In this document: positions 6,425-12,622 of the stretch, piece by piece
How the letters are laid out: every line of letters starts with the position of its first letter
How positions within the stretch are numbered: position 1 is the stretch's first letter
Assembly: GCA_964514305.1 (NCBI GenBank)
Contig: CAZEQD010000058.1
Location: 1 to 12,622 of the forward strand
DNA from: CAZEQD01 sp964514305
Lineage (GTDB): Bacteria > Acidobacteriota > Aminicenantia > Aminicenantales > Aminicenantaceae
Length of the DNA: 12,622 bases
Reading direction: 5' to 3'
Translations under genes and position numbers: made by a program
Notes under the pieces: model-generated
The model's input: only the letters and a program-made list of their open reading frames with translations
The model's database searches: none
Told to the model about the DNA's origin: nothing

Positions 6425-7597
6425 ATGAAAATTCATGAGTTTCAAGCCAAGCAAATTCTCAATCAATATGGGGTTCGTATTCCTAAGGGAGAGGTAGCTG
6501 ATACTGCGGACAATGCCCGCCAAATTGCTGAGCGAGTTGGACCTAAGGTTGTCCTCAAAGCCCAGGTCCATGCCGGGGGCAGAGGCAAAGGCGGCGGTAT
6601 TAAACTGGCTAACAATCCTCAGGAAGCAGCCCAAATTGCTAGAGAAATGATAGGTATGACTCTGGTTACTCATCAAACCGGGCCAGAGGGGAAACTGGTT
6701 AGAATGGTTTTGGTCGAGGAAGCCCTGCAAATCGCCAGGGAACTTTATGTAGGCATTGTCATTGACAGAGCCAAGGAAGCTCCAGTGGTCATGGCATCAC
6801 CTGAAGGAGGAGTAGAAATAGAAAAGGTTGCGGCTGAAACTCCAGAACTAATATTCAAAGAATATGTCAATCCAGCCACGGGTTTCTTAACTTTCCAGGC
6901 CAGAAAATTAGCTTTTAAGTTAGGCCTCGAAGGACAGACCTTAAAACAAGCAATCAAGTTTATATCCAGTTTGTACAGGGCTTTTGAAGCCACAGATGCT
7001 TCTTTAGCCGAAATAAATCCTCTTCTTATTACTAAAGAAGGCGATGTTTTAGCTCTTGATGCTAAGATGAACTTCGACGACAATGCTTTAGCTCGCCATC
7101 CTGAGATAAAAGAGATGAGAGACTTAAATGAAGAAGATCCGTTAGAAGTCGAGGCCTCTAAGTACAGCTTAAACTACATTAAACTGGATGGAAATGTCGG
7201 CTGTATGGTCAATGGAGCAGGCTTAGCTATGGCCACTATGGATATCATCATGTATTCGGGAGGAATGCCGGCTAATTTCCTTGATGTGGGTGGTGGTGTT
7301 TCTGAAGAAGCCGTTAAGAATGCCTTTAAAATCCTTGTTTCTGACAAGGAGGTTAAGGCTGCTTTAATCAATATCTTTGGAGGAATTGTCCGCTGCGATA
7401 TGGTGGCCAACGGCATTGTTAAAGCTGCCAATGAAGTTGGACTTAAAGTTCCTATGGTAGTCAGACTGGAAGGAACTAATGTTGATTTAGGCAAAAAGAT
7501 TCTAGCTGATTCCGGTCTGGCTTTTTACCCTGCTTCCAGTATGAAAGAAGCAGCAGAGAAAGTAGTTCCCCTGGCTCAATCATCAGAAAGGAGTTGA
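6425..7597 (+). CDS. sucC: succinyl-CoA synthetase (ADP-forming type), beta subunit
   Basis: Nucleotide-binding and CoA-transferring partner of SucD; together they convert succinyl-CoA, phosphate and ADP (or GDP) to succinate, CoA and nucleoside triphosphate. At 390 residues it matches E. coli SucC (388). It begins MKIHEFQAKQIL as the family does. The ATP-grasp domain covers about 1-235, with Lys45 and HAGGRGKGGG (49-58) at the nucleotide site and VEEA at 97-100. The Mg-ligand region is EINPL (196-200) with Asp212 in LDAKMNFDDNA. The C-terminal ligase domain contains the GNVGCMVNGAGLAMATMD signature (256-273) and INIFGGIVRCD (315-325). An AAGGAAG ribosome binding site precedes the ATG. The stop is 2 bp before the sucD ATG, the usual tight coupling of this pair. 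Confidence 0.96.
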   Translation: MKIHEFQAKQILNQYGVRIPKGEVADTADNARQIAERVGPKVVLKAQVHAGGRGKGGGIKLANNPQEAAQIAREMIGMTLVTHQTGPEGKLVRMVLVEEALQIARELYVGIVIDRAKEAPVVMASPEGGVEIEKVAAETPELIFKEYVNPATGFLTFQARKLAFKLGLEGQTLKQAIKFISSLYRAFEATDASLAEINPLLITKEGDVLALDAKMNFDDNALARHPEIKEMRDLNEEDPLEVEASKYSLNYIKLDGNVGCMVNGAGLAMATMDIIMYSGGMPANFLDVGGGVSEEAVKNAFKILVSDKEVKAALINIFGGIVRCDMVANGIVKAANEVGLKVPMVVRLEGTNVDLGKKILADSGLAFYPASSMKEAAEKVVPLAQSSERS

Positions 7598-7599
7598 AA

Positions 7600-8469
7600 A
7601 TGAGTATCTTAATCGATGAGCAAACAAGAGTAGTTGTTCAAGGGATAACAGGCAGCGAAGGTACTTTCCACAGCCAAAAAATGCAGGAATATGGAACCAA
7701 AATAGTGGCCGGTGTTACTCCTGGCAAAGGAGGTCAAGTTCATCTTGGAGTACCTGTCTTTAACTCTGTAGCTGAAGCAGTAGAAAAAGAGGAAGCTAAT
7801 GCTTCGGTCATTTTTGTCCCTGCTTTTTTTGCAGCTGACGCTATTATGGAAGCGGCCGATGCTGGCCTGGAGGTGGTCGTCTGCATTACCGAAGGGATTC
7901 CTACTTTCGACATGATCAAAGTCAAACAGTTCCTAAAGGATAAAAACTGTTCTCTTATTGGACCTAATACTCCTGGTATAATTTCCCCTGGGAAATGTAA
8001 AATTGGCATTATGCCTGGACATATCCATACTCCTGGGTCAGTCGGAATTATCTCTCGTTCAGGGACTCTGACCTATGAAGCTGTTGACCAAGTGAGCAAG
8101 TGGGGGTACGGCCAATCGACTGCTGTAGGCATCGGCGGCGACCCCATCGTCGGCCTCAAATTTAGAGATCTTCTTCAGCTCTTTAAAGATGATAATGAGA
8201 CTGAAGCTGTTATTCTTATCGGAGAAATCGGCGGTACAGCCGAAGAAGAAGCAGCAGAGTATATAAAAAGAGAGTTCCCTAAACCCGTGGTTAGCTTTAT
8301 AGCTGGCCAAACTGCTCCTCCGGGGAGAAGGATGGGTCATGCAGGAGCAATAATTGCTGGAGGCAAAGGAACAGCCAAGGAAAAAATGGAAGCTCTAAAA
8401 AAAGCAGGAGTCTTAGTAGCTGAGAGCCCGGCTGAAATCGGAGAGAAAGTAAAAGAGGCGTTGAGTTAA
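7600..8469 (+). CDS. sucD: succinyl-CoA synthetase, alpha subunit
   Basis: CoA-binding, phosphohistidine-forming subunit of succinyl-CoA synthetase. With the ATG at 7600 it has 289 residues, exactly the E. coli length, and begins MSILIDEQT as E. coli SucD does. An AAAGGAG ribosome binding site inside the end of sucC is 6 nt upstream, so this start is preferred over the TTG at 7594. The Rossmann CoA-binding domain includes GITGSEGTFH (15-24) and VTPGKGG (39-45). GPNTPGIISPG (121-131) has Thr124 where E. coli has Cys123, a common variant. SRSGTLTYEAV (152-162) is the SCS signature. The active-site histidine is His247 in RMGHAGAII. Its stop lies 24 bp before the second palindromic element. Confidence 0.97.
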   Translation: MSILIDEQTRVVVQGITGSEGTFHSQKMQEYGTKIVAGVTPGKGGQVHLGVPVFNSVAEAVEKEEANASVIFVPAFFAADAIMEAADAGLEVVVCITEGIPTFDMIKVKQFLKDKNCSLIGPNTPGIISPGKCKIGIMPGHIHTPGSVGIISRSGTLTYEAVDQVSKWGYGQSTAVGIGGDPIVGLKFRDLLQLFKDDNETEAVILIGEIGGTAEEEAAEYIKREFPKPVVSFIAGQTAPPGRRMGHAGAIIAGGKGTAKEKMEALKKAGVLVAESPAEIGEKVKEALS

Positions 8470-8493
8470 AGGATAAAAGTTATTTTTAATTTA

Positions 8494-8700
8494 CGGCTCA
8501 TGACAATAATGAGTATTCTTTGTTCGCAAATTGAAGGGTATGAACTAACAAATGTGTCCTGTCACGGCAAATCTCCGTCCTCACTTCACCCATCCCCCCG
8601 TGGGGAACCCCTTCCGCTGCGGGCGGAGACATGCCGTGCCACCCATCCAGTTAATTCCAGCTTGTTTTTTCATCACATGGATCCATTATTGCCATGAGCC
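8494..8700. mobile_element. MITE-like palindromic element, copy 2
   Basis: Non-coding, imperfectly self-complementary segment. GGCTCATGACAATAATG (8495-8511) pairs with CATTATTGCCATGAGCC (8684-8700) with one mismatch. An inner GC-rich palindrome sits at 8563-8638. The direct repeat TAATTTA flanks it (8487-8493 and 8701-8707), consistent with a 7-bp target duplication, although the sequence is AT-rich. Length and terminal sequence resemble the element at 545-756. There is no transposase. It follows sucD by 24 bp and ends 43 bp before the PHP gene. The plus-strand frame at 8500-8697 lies entirely inside it and has no ribosome binding site or recognisable protein features, so I do not call it a gene. 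Confidence 0.7.
8563..8638. repeat. GC-rich inner inverted repeat of element copy 2
   Basis: CACGGCAAATCTCCG (8563-8577) and CGGAGACATGCCGTG (8624-8638) pair at 13 of 15 positions around a 46-nt GC-rich loop that holds a further small CCCC/GGGG stem (8594-8605). The local base composition is clearly richer in G+C than the flanking genes. In RNA this would be a strong hairpin in the sucD 3' region. Confidence 0.75.
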
Positions 8701-8717
8701 TAATTTATAAATAAAAT
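8689..8717 (+). promoter_or_regulatory. possible promoter for the PHP gene at the element edge
   Basis: TTGCCA (8689-8694) lies inside the right terminal arm of palindromic element copy 2. It is followed after 17 nt by TAAAAT (8712-8717), just outside the element. Each box matches consensus at 5 of 6 positions, and the PHP ATG is 26 bp further on. If real, the element end supplies the -35 box. Confidence 0.35.
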
Positions 8718-8743
8718 GGGAAGCAGAAGGAAACATTTCTATA

Positions 8744-9436
8744 ATGTCAGCTAAACTTAAAGTAGATTTCCATATTCATACTGCTGAGGATCCCTACGAA
8801 AAAATTAATTATAATGCCTTCCAGTTAATCGATAAAGCTCAAGAGTTAGGATTCGAGGCTCTGGCCATTACTAATCACGAAATCGTTACCTATAATCAAG
8901 ATTTAGCTGAGTATGCTTACCGCCATGGACTAATTCTTATCCCCGGGATAGAGGCCAACTTCTCAAATAAACATGTCCTGATTATCAACCCTGGCTTTAA
9001 AAAGGCTCCTTCTGACAAATCACTGGAATATCTTAGAGAAATAAAAAGTCCTTCTTCTTTGATCATTGCTCCCCACCCTTTCTTTCCTGGTTCACACTCA
9101 CTAAACTCAGCTCTTTTCGACTATCTTCCCTTCTTTGACGGAGTAGAGTTTTCTCATTTCTACAATCACTTAATTAACTACAATAAAAAAGCAATTCTGT
9201 TAGCACATCAAGCAAAAATGCCTCTGGTCGGTTCCTCAGACTGCCATTTTTTAAGCCAGTTAGGTAAGACATATTCTCTAGTCGAAGCTGATAATAAAGA
9301 TATGGCTAGCATAATTAAGGCTGTAAAAGAAGGGAAAATTGAAGTCCACAGCCAACCGTTGTCACTGATTTTCATGGCCAAGATTGCCTTTAATTTTCTC
9401 TATGGTAGAAAATTGAAATGTGCTTTAAGATTCTAA
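8744..9436 (+). CDS. PHP-domain metal-dependent phosphoesterase-like protein
   Basis: A 230-residue cytoplasmic protein of the PHP (polymerase and histidinol phosphatase) superfamily, probably a metal-dependent hydrolase acting on a phosphoester; the substrate cannot be told from sequence. The metal-binding motifs appear in order: DFHIHT with His10 and His12, TNHE with Asn44-His45, GIEAN with Glu70, APHPF with His111, and GSSDCH with Asp166 and His168. Motif II usually reads D-H, so Asn44 is a substitution at a typical metal ligand. The last 25 residues are hydrophobic then basic (LIFMAKIAFNFLYGRK). A GAAGGA sequence lies about 12 nt before the ATG, a long spacing, so the exact start is less certain. 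It follows the second palindromic element and may form a unit with the exported MBL-fold gene 63 bp downstream. Confidence 0.85.
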   Translation: MSAKLKVDFHIHTAEDPYEKINYNAFQLIDKAQELGFEALAITNHEIVTYNQDLAEYAYRHGLILIPGIEANFSNKHVLIINPGFKKAPSDKSLEYLREIKSPSSLIIAPHPFFPGSHSLNSALFDYLPFFDGVEFSHFYNHLINYNKKAILLAHQAKMPLVGSSDCHFLSQLGKTYSLVEADNKDMASIIKAVKEGKIEVHSQPLSLIFMAKIAFNFLYGRKLKCALRF

Positions 9437-9454
9437 GCGAAATATTGGATATAC

Positions 9455-9483
9455 TTGATATGTTGTAAGATTAAATTTATTTT
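9455..9483 (+). promoter_or_regulatory. possible promoter for the MBL-fold gene
   Basis: TTGATA (9455-9460) and TATTTT (9478-9483) are separated by 17 nt and end 16 bp before the ATG at 9500. The -10 is weak and would leave a very short leader, so the gene may instead be read through from the PHP gene. Confidence 0.25.
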
Positions 9484-9499
9484 TTATCGGGAGGTTTTG

Positions 9500-10372
9500 A
9501 TGAAAAAAACGTTTAAACTCACGGCAGTTTTCTTTATCATGGCATTTTTTGGAGGAGGACTTTTATCAGCTCAAGAGGAACCAGCTCCAATTAAAGTAAT
9601 CCCCGTCAAAGGAAATATCTATGAGGTAATTGGTGGCCGCGGTGCTAATGCAGGCTTTTTCATTGGGGAAAAAGAAGTTTTACTCATAGAAGCCAAAATG
9701 GATAAAAAATCAGCTCAGGAGATGATAGCTGAAATCAAAAAATTAACTCCTAAGCCCATTAAATATGTTGTCCTTACTCATAGTGATGGAGATCATGTCA
9801 ATGGTCTGATTGGATTTCCTCAAGACATAAATATAATTTCTCATTTTAATACCCGGCGAGACATGGAACAAGCTTTTAAAGAAGCCGAGCAAAGACTATA
9901 TTTACCCCGCATTACTTTTTCCAAAAAATTAAAGCTTCATTTAGGCCAAGAATTAATTGAATTACTCTATTTTTACCCTGCCCATACTGATGGAGATATA
10001 GTTATCTTTTTCCCTGCAGAAAAAGTGGCTTTTCTGGGCGACCTCATTTTCCTTAATCGAGAGCCTTTAATCCACCGCCATAAAAATGGAAACTCATTCG
10101 GCCTGGTAAAAACCTTAAAAGAAATTCTAAAGCTTGATGCTGATACCTTTGTCCATGGCCACGGTGATATAGCCAGCCGCCAGGATGTAGAAGGGGTGAT
10201 AGCTTCACTTCAAGAAAAGCAAACTAAAATAAAAGCTTTGATTGAAGAAGGAAAGACATTACCTGAAATTAAGAAAATTTTTAAGGTTGAAGACCGACCG
10301 GCTCGGCCTGGAGGCCGGCCCTGGTTGAGCCTGGTGGAAATTATTTATCTGGAGCTTACTGAAAGCAAATAA
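9500..10372 (+). CDS. exported metallo-beta-lactamase-fold hydrolase
   Basis: With the ATG at 9500 (GGGAGG ribosome binding site at 9489-9494) the protein has 290 residues. It begins with a Sec signal peptide: KK at 2-3, a hydrophobic stretch 7-22 and a likely cut after Ala24 (LLSA-Q). A longer reading from the TTG at 9455 would bury this signal. The mature part is an MBL fold: LTHSDGDHVNG gives His94, Asp96, Asp98 and His99; AHTDGD gives His162; FLGDL gives Asp181; VHGHGD gives His219. The usual HxHxDH is therefore HxDxDH, a variant known in some MBL hydrolases. It is likely a periplasmic di-metal hydrolase of unknown substrate; a beta-lactamase role is not supported. It converges on the M14 peptidase gene with only 12 bp between the stops and no terminator hairpin in that gap. 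Confidence 0.85.
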   Translation: MKKTFKLTAVFFIMAFFGGGLLSAQEEPAPIKVIPVKGNIYEVIGGRGANAGFFIGEKEVLLIEAKMDKKSAQEMIAEIKKLTPKPIKYVVLTHSDGDHVNGLIGFPQDINIISHFNTRRDMEQAFKEAEQRLYLPRITFSKKLKLHLGQELIELLYFYPAHTDGDIVIFFPAEKVAFLGDLIFLNREPLIHRHKNGNSFGLVKTLKEILKLDADTFVHGHGDIASRQDVEGVIASLQEKQTKIKALIEEGKTLPEIKKIFKVEDRPARPGGRPWLSLVEIIYLELTESK

Positions 10373-10384
10373 ATTCTTCAAAAA

Positions 10385-12085
10385 TTACCGCCAGGATTTG
10401 AAAGGAACAAGCCCCAGCTTCTGCTCTTTCACCAATCTATAAAAAGGAAATATATCACCCTTTTGGGGGACTAATTTAAATTTCCAGTAACGGATAAAAC
10501 CATATTGAGACTGGGGCTCAAGCAAGCAGGGAATTAAGTTAGCCCCGTCTTGAGCACAAGAAATAAAATAATCTCCTTTCTTGACCACAGTCTTTAGCTT
10601 ATTGCTTTTAACCTCGATTTTTTGGGGAGGAAGATAATCGTATTCAGCCGGAACAATGTCTGTCACAGTATAGGCCTCTAGTTCAAGGATTTTATCTGTA
10701 GTAATCATGTCTACCTTTAGACCATGGTCAAGCATGGTGGCTATGACCTCTTGATACTGGGCCGGAATAATATAACCAAGGGGACGGCTTACAGACAAAA
10801 TTGGCTCAACATTTGGAAACCAGTTTTTAACTACTTCCTCAACTACATTATAAGATGAAGGATAAGGATAAGGGGCAATATCAGTGGCTGTAAGCAAATC
10901 ACCGGCTTTCTTATCGACTTTAAGCACACCTCTAATAGGTGCTTGACTCTTTTCAAATTTTTTAATAATGAGGGTTGGCTGTTTTACATCTCGGGCATAT
11001 TTCATTCTCAAATGGACTATATCATTACCATCATAGGTTTTGGCACGCTCAAGAAGTTGCTGGCGGAGGCTCCTTACCAAAGATTTTACTTCTTGTCCGT
11101 GGTTAGCAAGAGACTCGGCAAAAAACTTGAGGCCATAATACTGCCAATGAGTTCTTTCTTTTAAAGTTTTAAGGTCATGGCGGGAAGCTCCCTCTTGAAT
11201 AAAAGATAAGGTTTGATAGATACCCAAGCTGTTGCGGCCATCATTAAGATCAGTTGTGCTGTAACGTTTCATCGTCTGTCTTTCAGCCAACTCTTGGGAG
11301 CTATATCTGACTCCGGCTGAGGAATCAATGCCCATAGGCTGAGTTACAAGATATTCATGAAAGGCAATCCTTTTTCTCTTCAGGTTATGCTCGACTTCAG
11401 CCAAAATTTTCTTTCTGGAAAATTCCTGAAGTTTAGAATTTATATTAATATTGGACACACAGCCTATGGAGACTCTATAGTAATCATCTCCTTTCTCATG
11501 GACATCAATGGTTGCCTCGGGCATCCAGGCTCTAAAAACATGATGGATGGCTTTTACCTCAGGCGACTCCAATTTGACATGGTCACGGTTTAAATCCAAA
11601 TCCTGTTCATTACGACGCTGATTAAACCAATTTCCATAAGGATTGGCTTGAGGAATGATAAGAAAGTTAATTTTCTTGAGCAGAGGTTTAAGCTTTCCAA
11701 AAGCCAAATCTCTGATAAGTTGAAGGGAGGCTTCCTTAGCTGATTGTTCGTTTCCATGTTGAGAAGCAATAATGAGTAAAGTTGGTTTATCTCTATTAAG
11801 GAGACTGGGATTATCTATTCCTTCTTCAGTAATAATACAAAGAAAAAGATCCTTAGGACTGTAGTTTCTACTCTCTTTAGTTTGTCCTATTATTTTTATT
11901 TTCAATTCATTAGATAAAAAATCAAGCTGGCTCAAGAACCTGGCAATTTCCGTATTTTGACTGTAGCTCAAGAAGCTTGCTTTTTCGGCCGGCGTTTTTA
12001 CATTCTCTGCCCTTAGGCTTATAAAGAGACAAAAAGTAATAAGGCAACTGAGGAAGATAAATTTTTTGTTTTTTTGAGCAAACAT
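10385..12085 (-). CDS. exported M14-family zinc carboxypeptidase
   Basis: A 566-residue secreted or periplasmic metallopeptidase. The signal peptide is residues 1-26 (basic start QKNKK, hydrophobic core 9-23, cut near LRA-EN); there is no lipobox. The M14 catalytic domain is about 40-310. Zinc ligands are His110 and Glu113 (SQHGNE) and His196 (DVHEKGD). NPYGNWFNQRRNEQDLDLNR holds the substrate-binding Asn166-Arg167, and the general base is Glu298 (FIQEGAS). All catalytic positions of carboxypeptidase-type enzymes are therefore present. The remaining ~250 residues include a coiled, basic stretch (325-355) and a C-terminal region (about 365-566) with no domain I can name. A TAGGAGG ribosome binding site (complement of 12094-12100) precedes the ATG. 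It lies 106 bp downstream of the PDZ gene on the same strand. Confidence 0.9.
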   Translation of the reverse strand: MFAQKNKKFIFLSCLITFCLFISLRAENVKTPAEKASFLSYSQNTEIARFLSQLDFLSNELKIKIIGQTKESRNYSPKDLFLCIITEEGIDNPSLLNRDKPTLLIIASQHGNEQSAKEASLQLIRDLAFGKLKPLLKKINFLIIPQANPYGNWFNQRRNEQDLDLNRDHVKLESPEVKAIHHVFRAWMPEATIDVHEKGDDYYRVSIGCVSNININSKLQEFSRKKILAEVEHNLKRKRIAFHEYLVTQPMGIDSSAGVRYSSQELAERQTMKRYSTTDLNDGRNSLGIYQTLSFIQEGASRHDLKTLKERTHWQYYGLKFFAESLANHGQEVKSLVRSLRQQLLERAKTYDGNDIVHLRMKYARDVKQPTLIIKKFEKSQAPIRGVLKVDKKAGDLLTATDIAPYPYPSSYNVVEEVVKNWFPNVEPILSVSRPLGYIIPAQYQEVIATMLDHGLKVDMITTDKILELEAYTVTDIVPAEYDYLPPQKIEVKSNKLKTVVKKGDYFISCAQDGANLIPCLLEPQSQYGFIRYWKFKLVPQKGDIFPFYRLVKEQKLGLVPFKSWR

Positions 12086-12153
12086 TTTTGATTCCTCCTA
12101 AATTTCATTAATTAAACCCAATGGTTAATTATCATTCATTTTATTCTTCTCTC

Positions 12154-12179
12154 CCTCCTTTTACAAAAGCAAAAGGGGG
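12154..12179. other. hairpin between the PDZ gene and the M14 peptidase gene
   Basis: CCTCCTTTT (12154-12162) and AAAAGGGGG (12171-12179) form a 9-bp stem with one G-T pair and an 8-nt loop. It follows the PDZ stop by 13 bp on the minus strand. Neither strand has a U-run after it, so it is at best a weak or factor-dependent terminator or an mRNA-stabilising stem. Confidence 0.35.
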
Positions 12180-12191
12180 ATTCTCTTCCAC

Positions 12192-12501
12192 TTAAAATTT
12201 TAAAACAACTTCTTTTTCCTGACCGTTTCGTAAGAGACGAAACTTGACTTCATCTCCCCACTTAAATTGGGCTAAATAAATTCGCAAATCATTTATATCA
12301 GAAAAAGCCTGGCCGTTAACAGAGAGAATGATGTCTCCTTTTTTAAAATCAGCCTCTTTAGCCACTCCACTAATAGGTTGGTCTTCGATAATTATATTAT
12401 TCAAACCGTCAACTTTTTTAAGTCTTAAACCCACTGCCGGAAAAGCTGGTTTTTCCTGATGCCAAAACAACAAGAAAAACAAATAATTTTTTTACATCCA
12501 T
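12192..12501 (-). pseudogene. PDZ-domain protein with apparent frameshift between signal peptide and PDZ domain
   Basis: The frame ending at 12192 encodes a PDZ domain over about 80 residues: VGLRLKKVDG, ISGVAKEADFKKGDIILSVN, then NDLRIYLAQFKWGDEVKF and EKEVVLKF. This is the carboxylate-binding PDZ type seen in exported proteases and periplasmic scaffolds. That frame has no ATG: going upstream it meets TAA at 12494-12492, leaving only a TTG at 12482. The ATG at 12501 opens a different frame whose start reads as a Sec signal (MDVKKLFVFLVVLAS) but stops at a TAA 27 codons on. Joining them needs a one-base shift, for instance in the run of seven A at 12487-12493 (complement), or later before the PDZ. 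It may be a recent pseudogene, a sequencing error or slippage. Confidence 0.6.
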
Positions 12502-12527
12502 TTTTTCTCTTTCTTAATTTTTAGACT

Positions 12528-12557
12528 ATGATATCTCCAAGCTTCATTTAAAGTCAA
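12528..12557 (-). promoter_or_regulatory. possible promoter for the PDZ gene
   Basis: On the minus strand TTGACT (complement of 12552-12557) is followed after 18 nt by TATCAT (complement of 12528-12533). The ATG at 12501 is 26 bp further on. Box quality is fair. Confidence 0.4.
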
Positions 12558-12565
12558 TTTGTACG

Positions 12566-12577
12566 TTGGGGTCAGAC
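12566..12577. repeat. GGGGTCAGACC motif, possible edge of a dispersed repeat
   Basis: The motif GGGGTCAGACC followed by TTCATAAGTTTCATAAATTA near the right edge resembles ends I recall around REP-associated (IS200-like) tyrosine transposases in several environmental bacteria. Only the edge would be in the window and no transposase is visible, so this is tentative. Confidence 0.2.
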
Positions 12578-12622
12578 CTTCATAAGTTTCATAAATTATG
12601 CTTCTCTATTGATATATCTCCT

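Noticed and set aside
7594..7599. TTG start two codons upstream for sucD
   Set aside because: The ATG at 7600 has ideal spacing from AAAGGAG and gives the exact family length and N-terminus.
8500..8697. Plus-strand 65-codon open frame after sucD
   Set aside because: It lies wholly within the second palindromic element, has no ribosome binding site, and its sequence is explained by the repeat.
9455..9499. Earlier TTG start for the MBL-fold protein
   Set aside because: It would hide the signal peptide; the ATG at 9500 has GGGAGG at good spacing.
9500..10372. Antibiotic beta-lactamase
   Set aside because: The metal motif is HxDxDH and the sequence is of the general MBL hydrolase type; nothing specific to class B beta-lactamases is visible.

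Overview
The window is an AT-rich bacterial chromosome segment centred on a tricarboxylic acid (TCA) cycle gene block. Nothing in it is phage- or plasmid-like. The taxonomic source cannot be fixed from the sequence. An AcnB-type aconitase, a lactate-dehydrogenase-like malate dehydrogenase, a split class I fumarase, ADP-type SucCD and several exported proteins with Sec signals suggest a Gram-negative heterotroph, perhaps from a candidate phylum such as Aminicenantes. That name is only a guess.

Layout. On the left edge, minus strand, are the first 22 codons of an unknown gene (1-66) and a free-standing EF-Tu domain-2-like small protein (118-375). Next comes a ~212-bp palindromic repeat (545-756). 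The TCA block follows: acnB on the minus strand (798-3335) is divergent from a plus-strand run of icd (3550-4752), mdh (4838-5764), fumarase beta subunit (5769-6326), sucC (6425-7597) and sucD (7600-8469). A second ~207-bp palindromic repeat (8494-8700) follows sucD. Then come a PHP-domain protein (8744-9436) and an exported metallo-beta-lactamase-fold protein (9500-10372). The latter converges on an exported M14 zinc carboxypeptidase (10385-12085, minus). The right end holds a PDZ-domain gene (minus) whose signal peptide and PDZ domain appear to be in different frames. A short motif that may be the edge of another repeat follows.

How the genes work together. The block encodes citrate to isocitrate (AcnB), isocitrate to 2-oxoglutarate (Icd), succinyl-CoA to succinate with ATP or GTP formation (SucCD), half of a fumarate hydratase, and malate to oxaloacetate (Mdh). 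Citrate synthase, the 2-oxoglutarate-to-succinyl-CoA step, succinate dehydrogenase and the fumarase alpha subunit are not in the window. The acnB and icd transcripts start from a shared 214-bp intergenic region with a near-consensus promoter for acnB.

The most unusual structure is the pair of palindromic repeats. They have related termini (17 of 23 positions match at the right ends) and nearly equal length. They sit 26-41 bp beyond the stop codons of acnB and sucD, so they bracket the TCA block. They look like two diverged copies of one MITE-like family.
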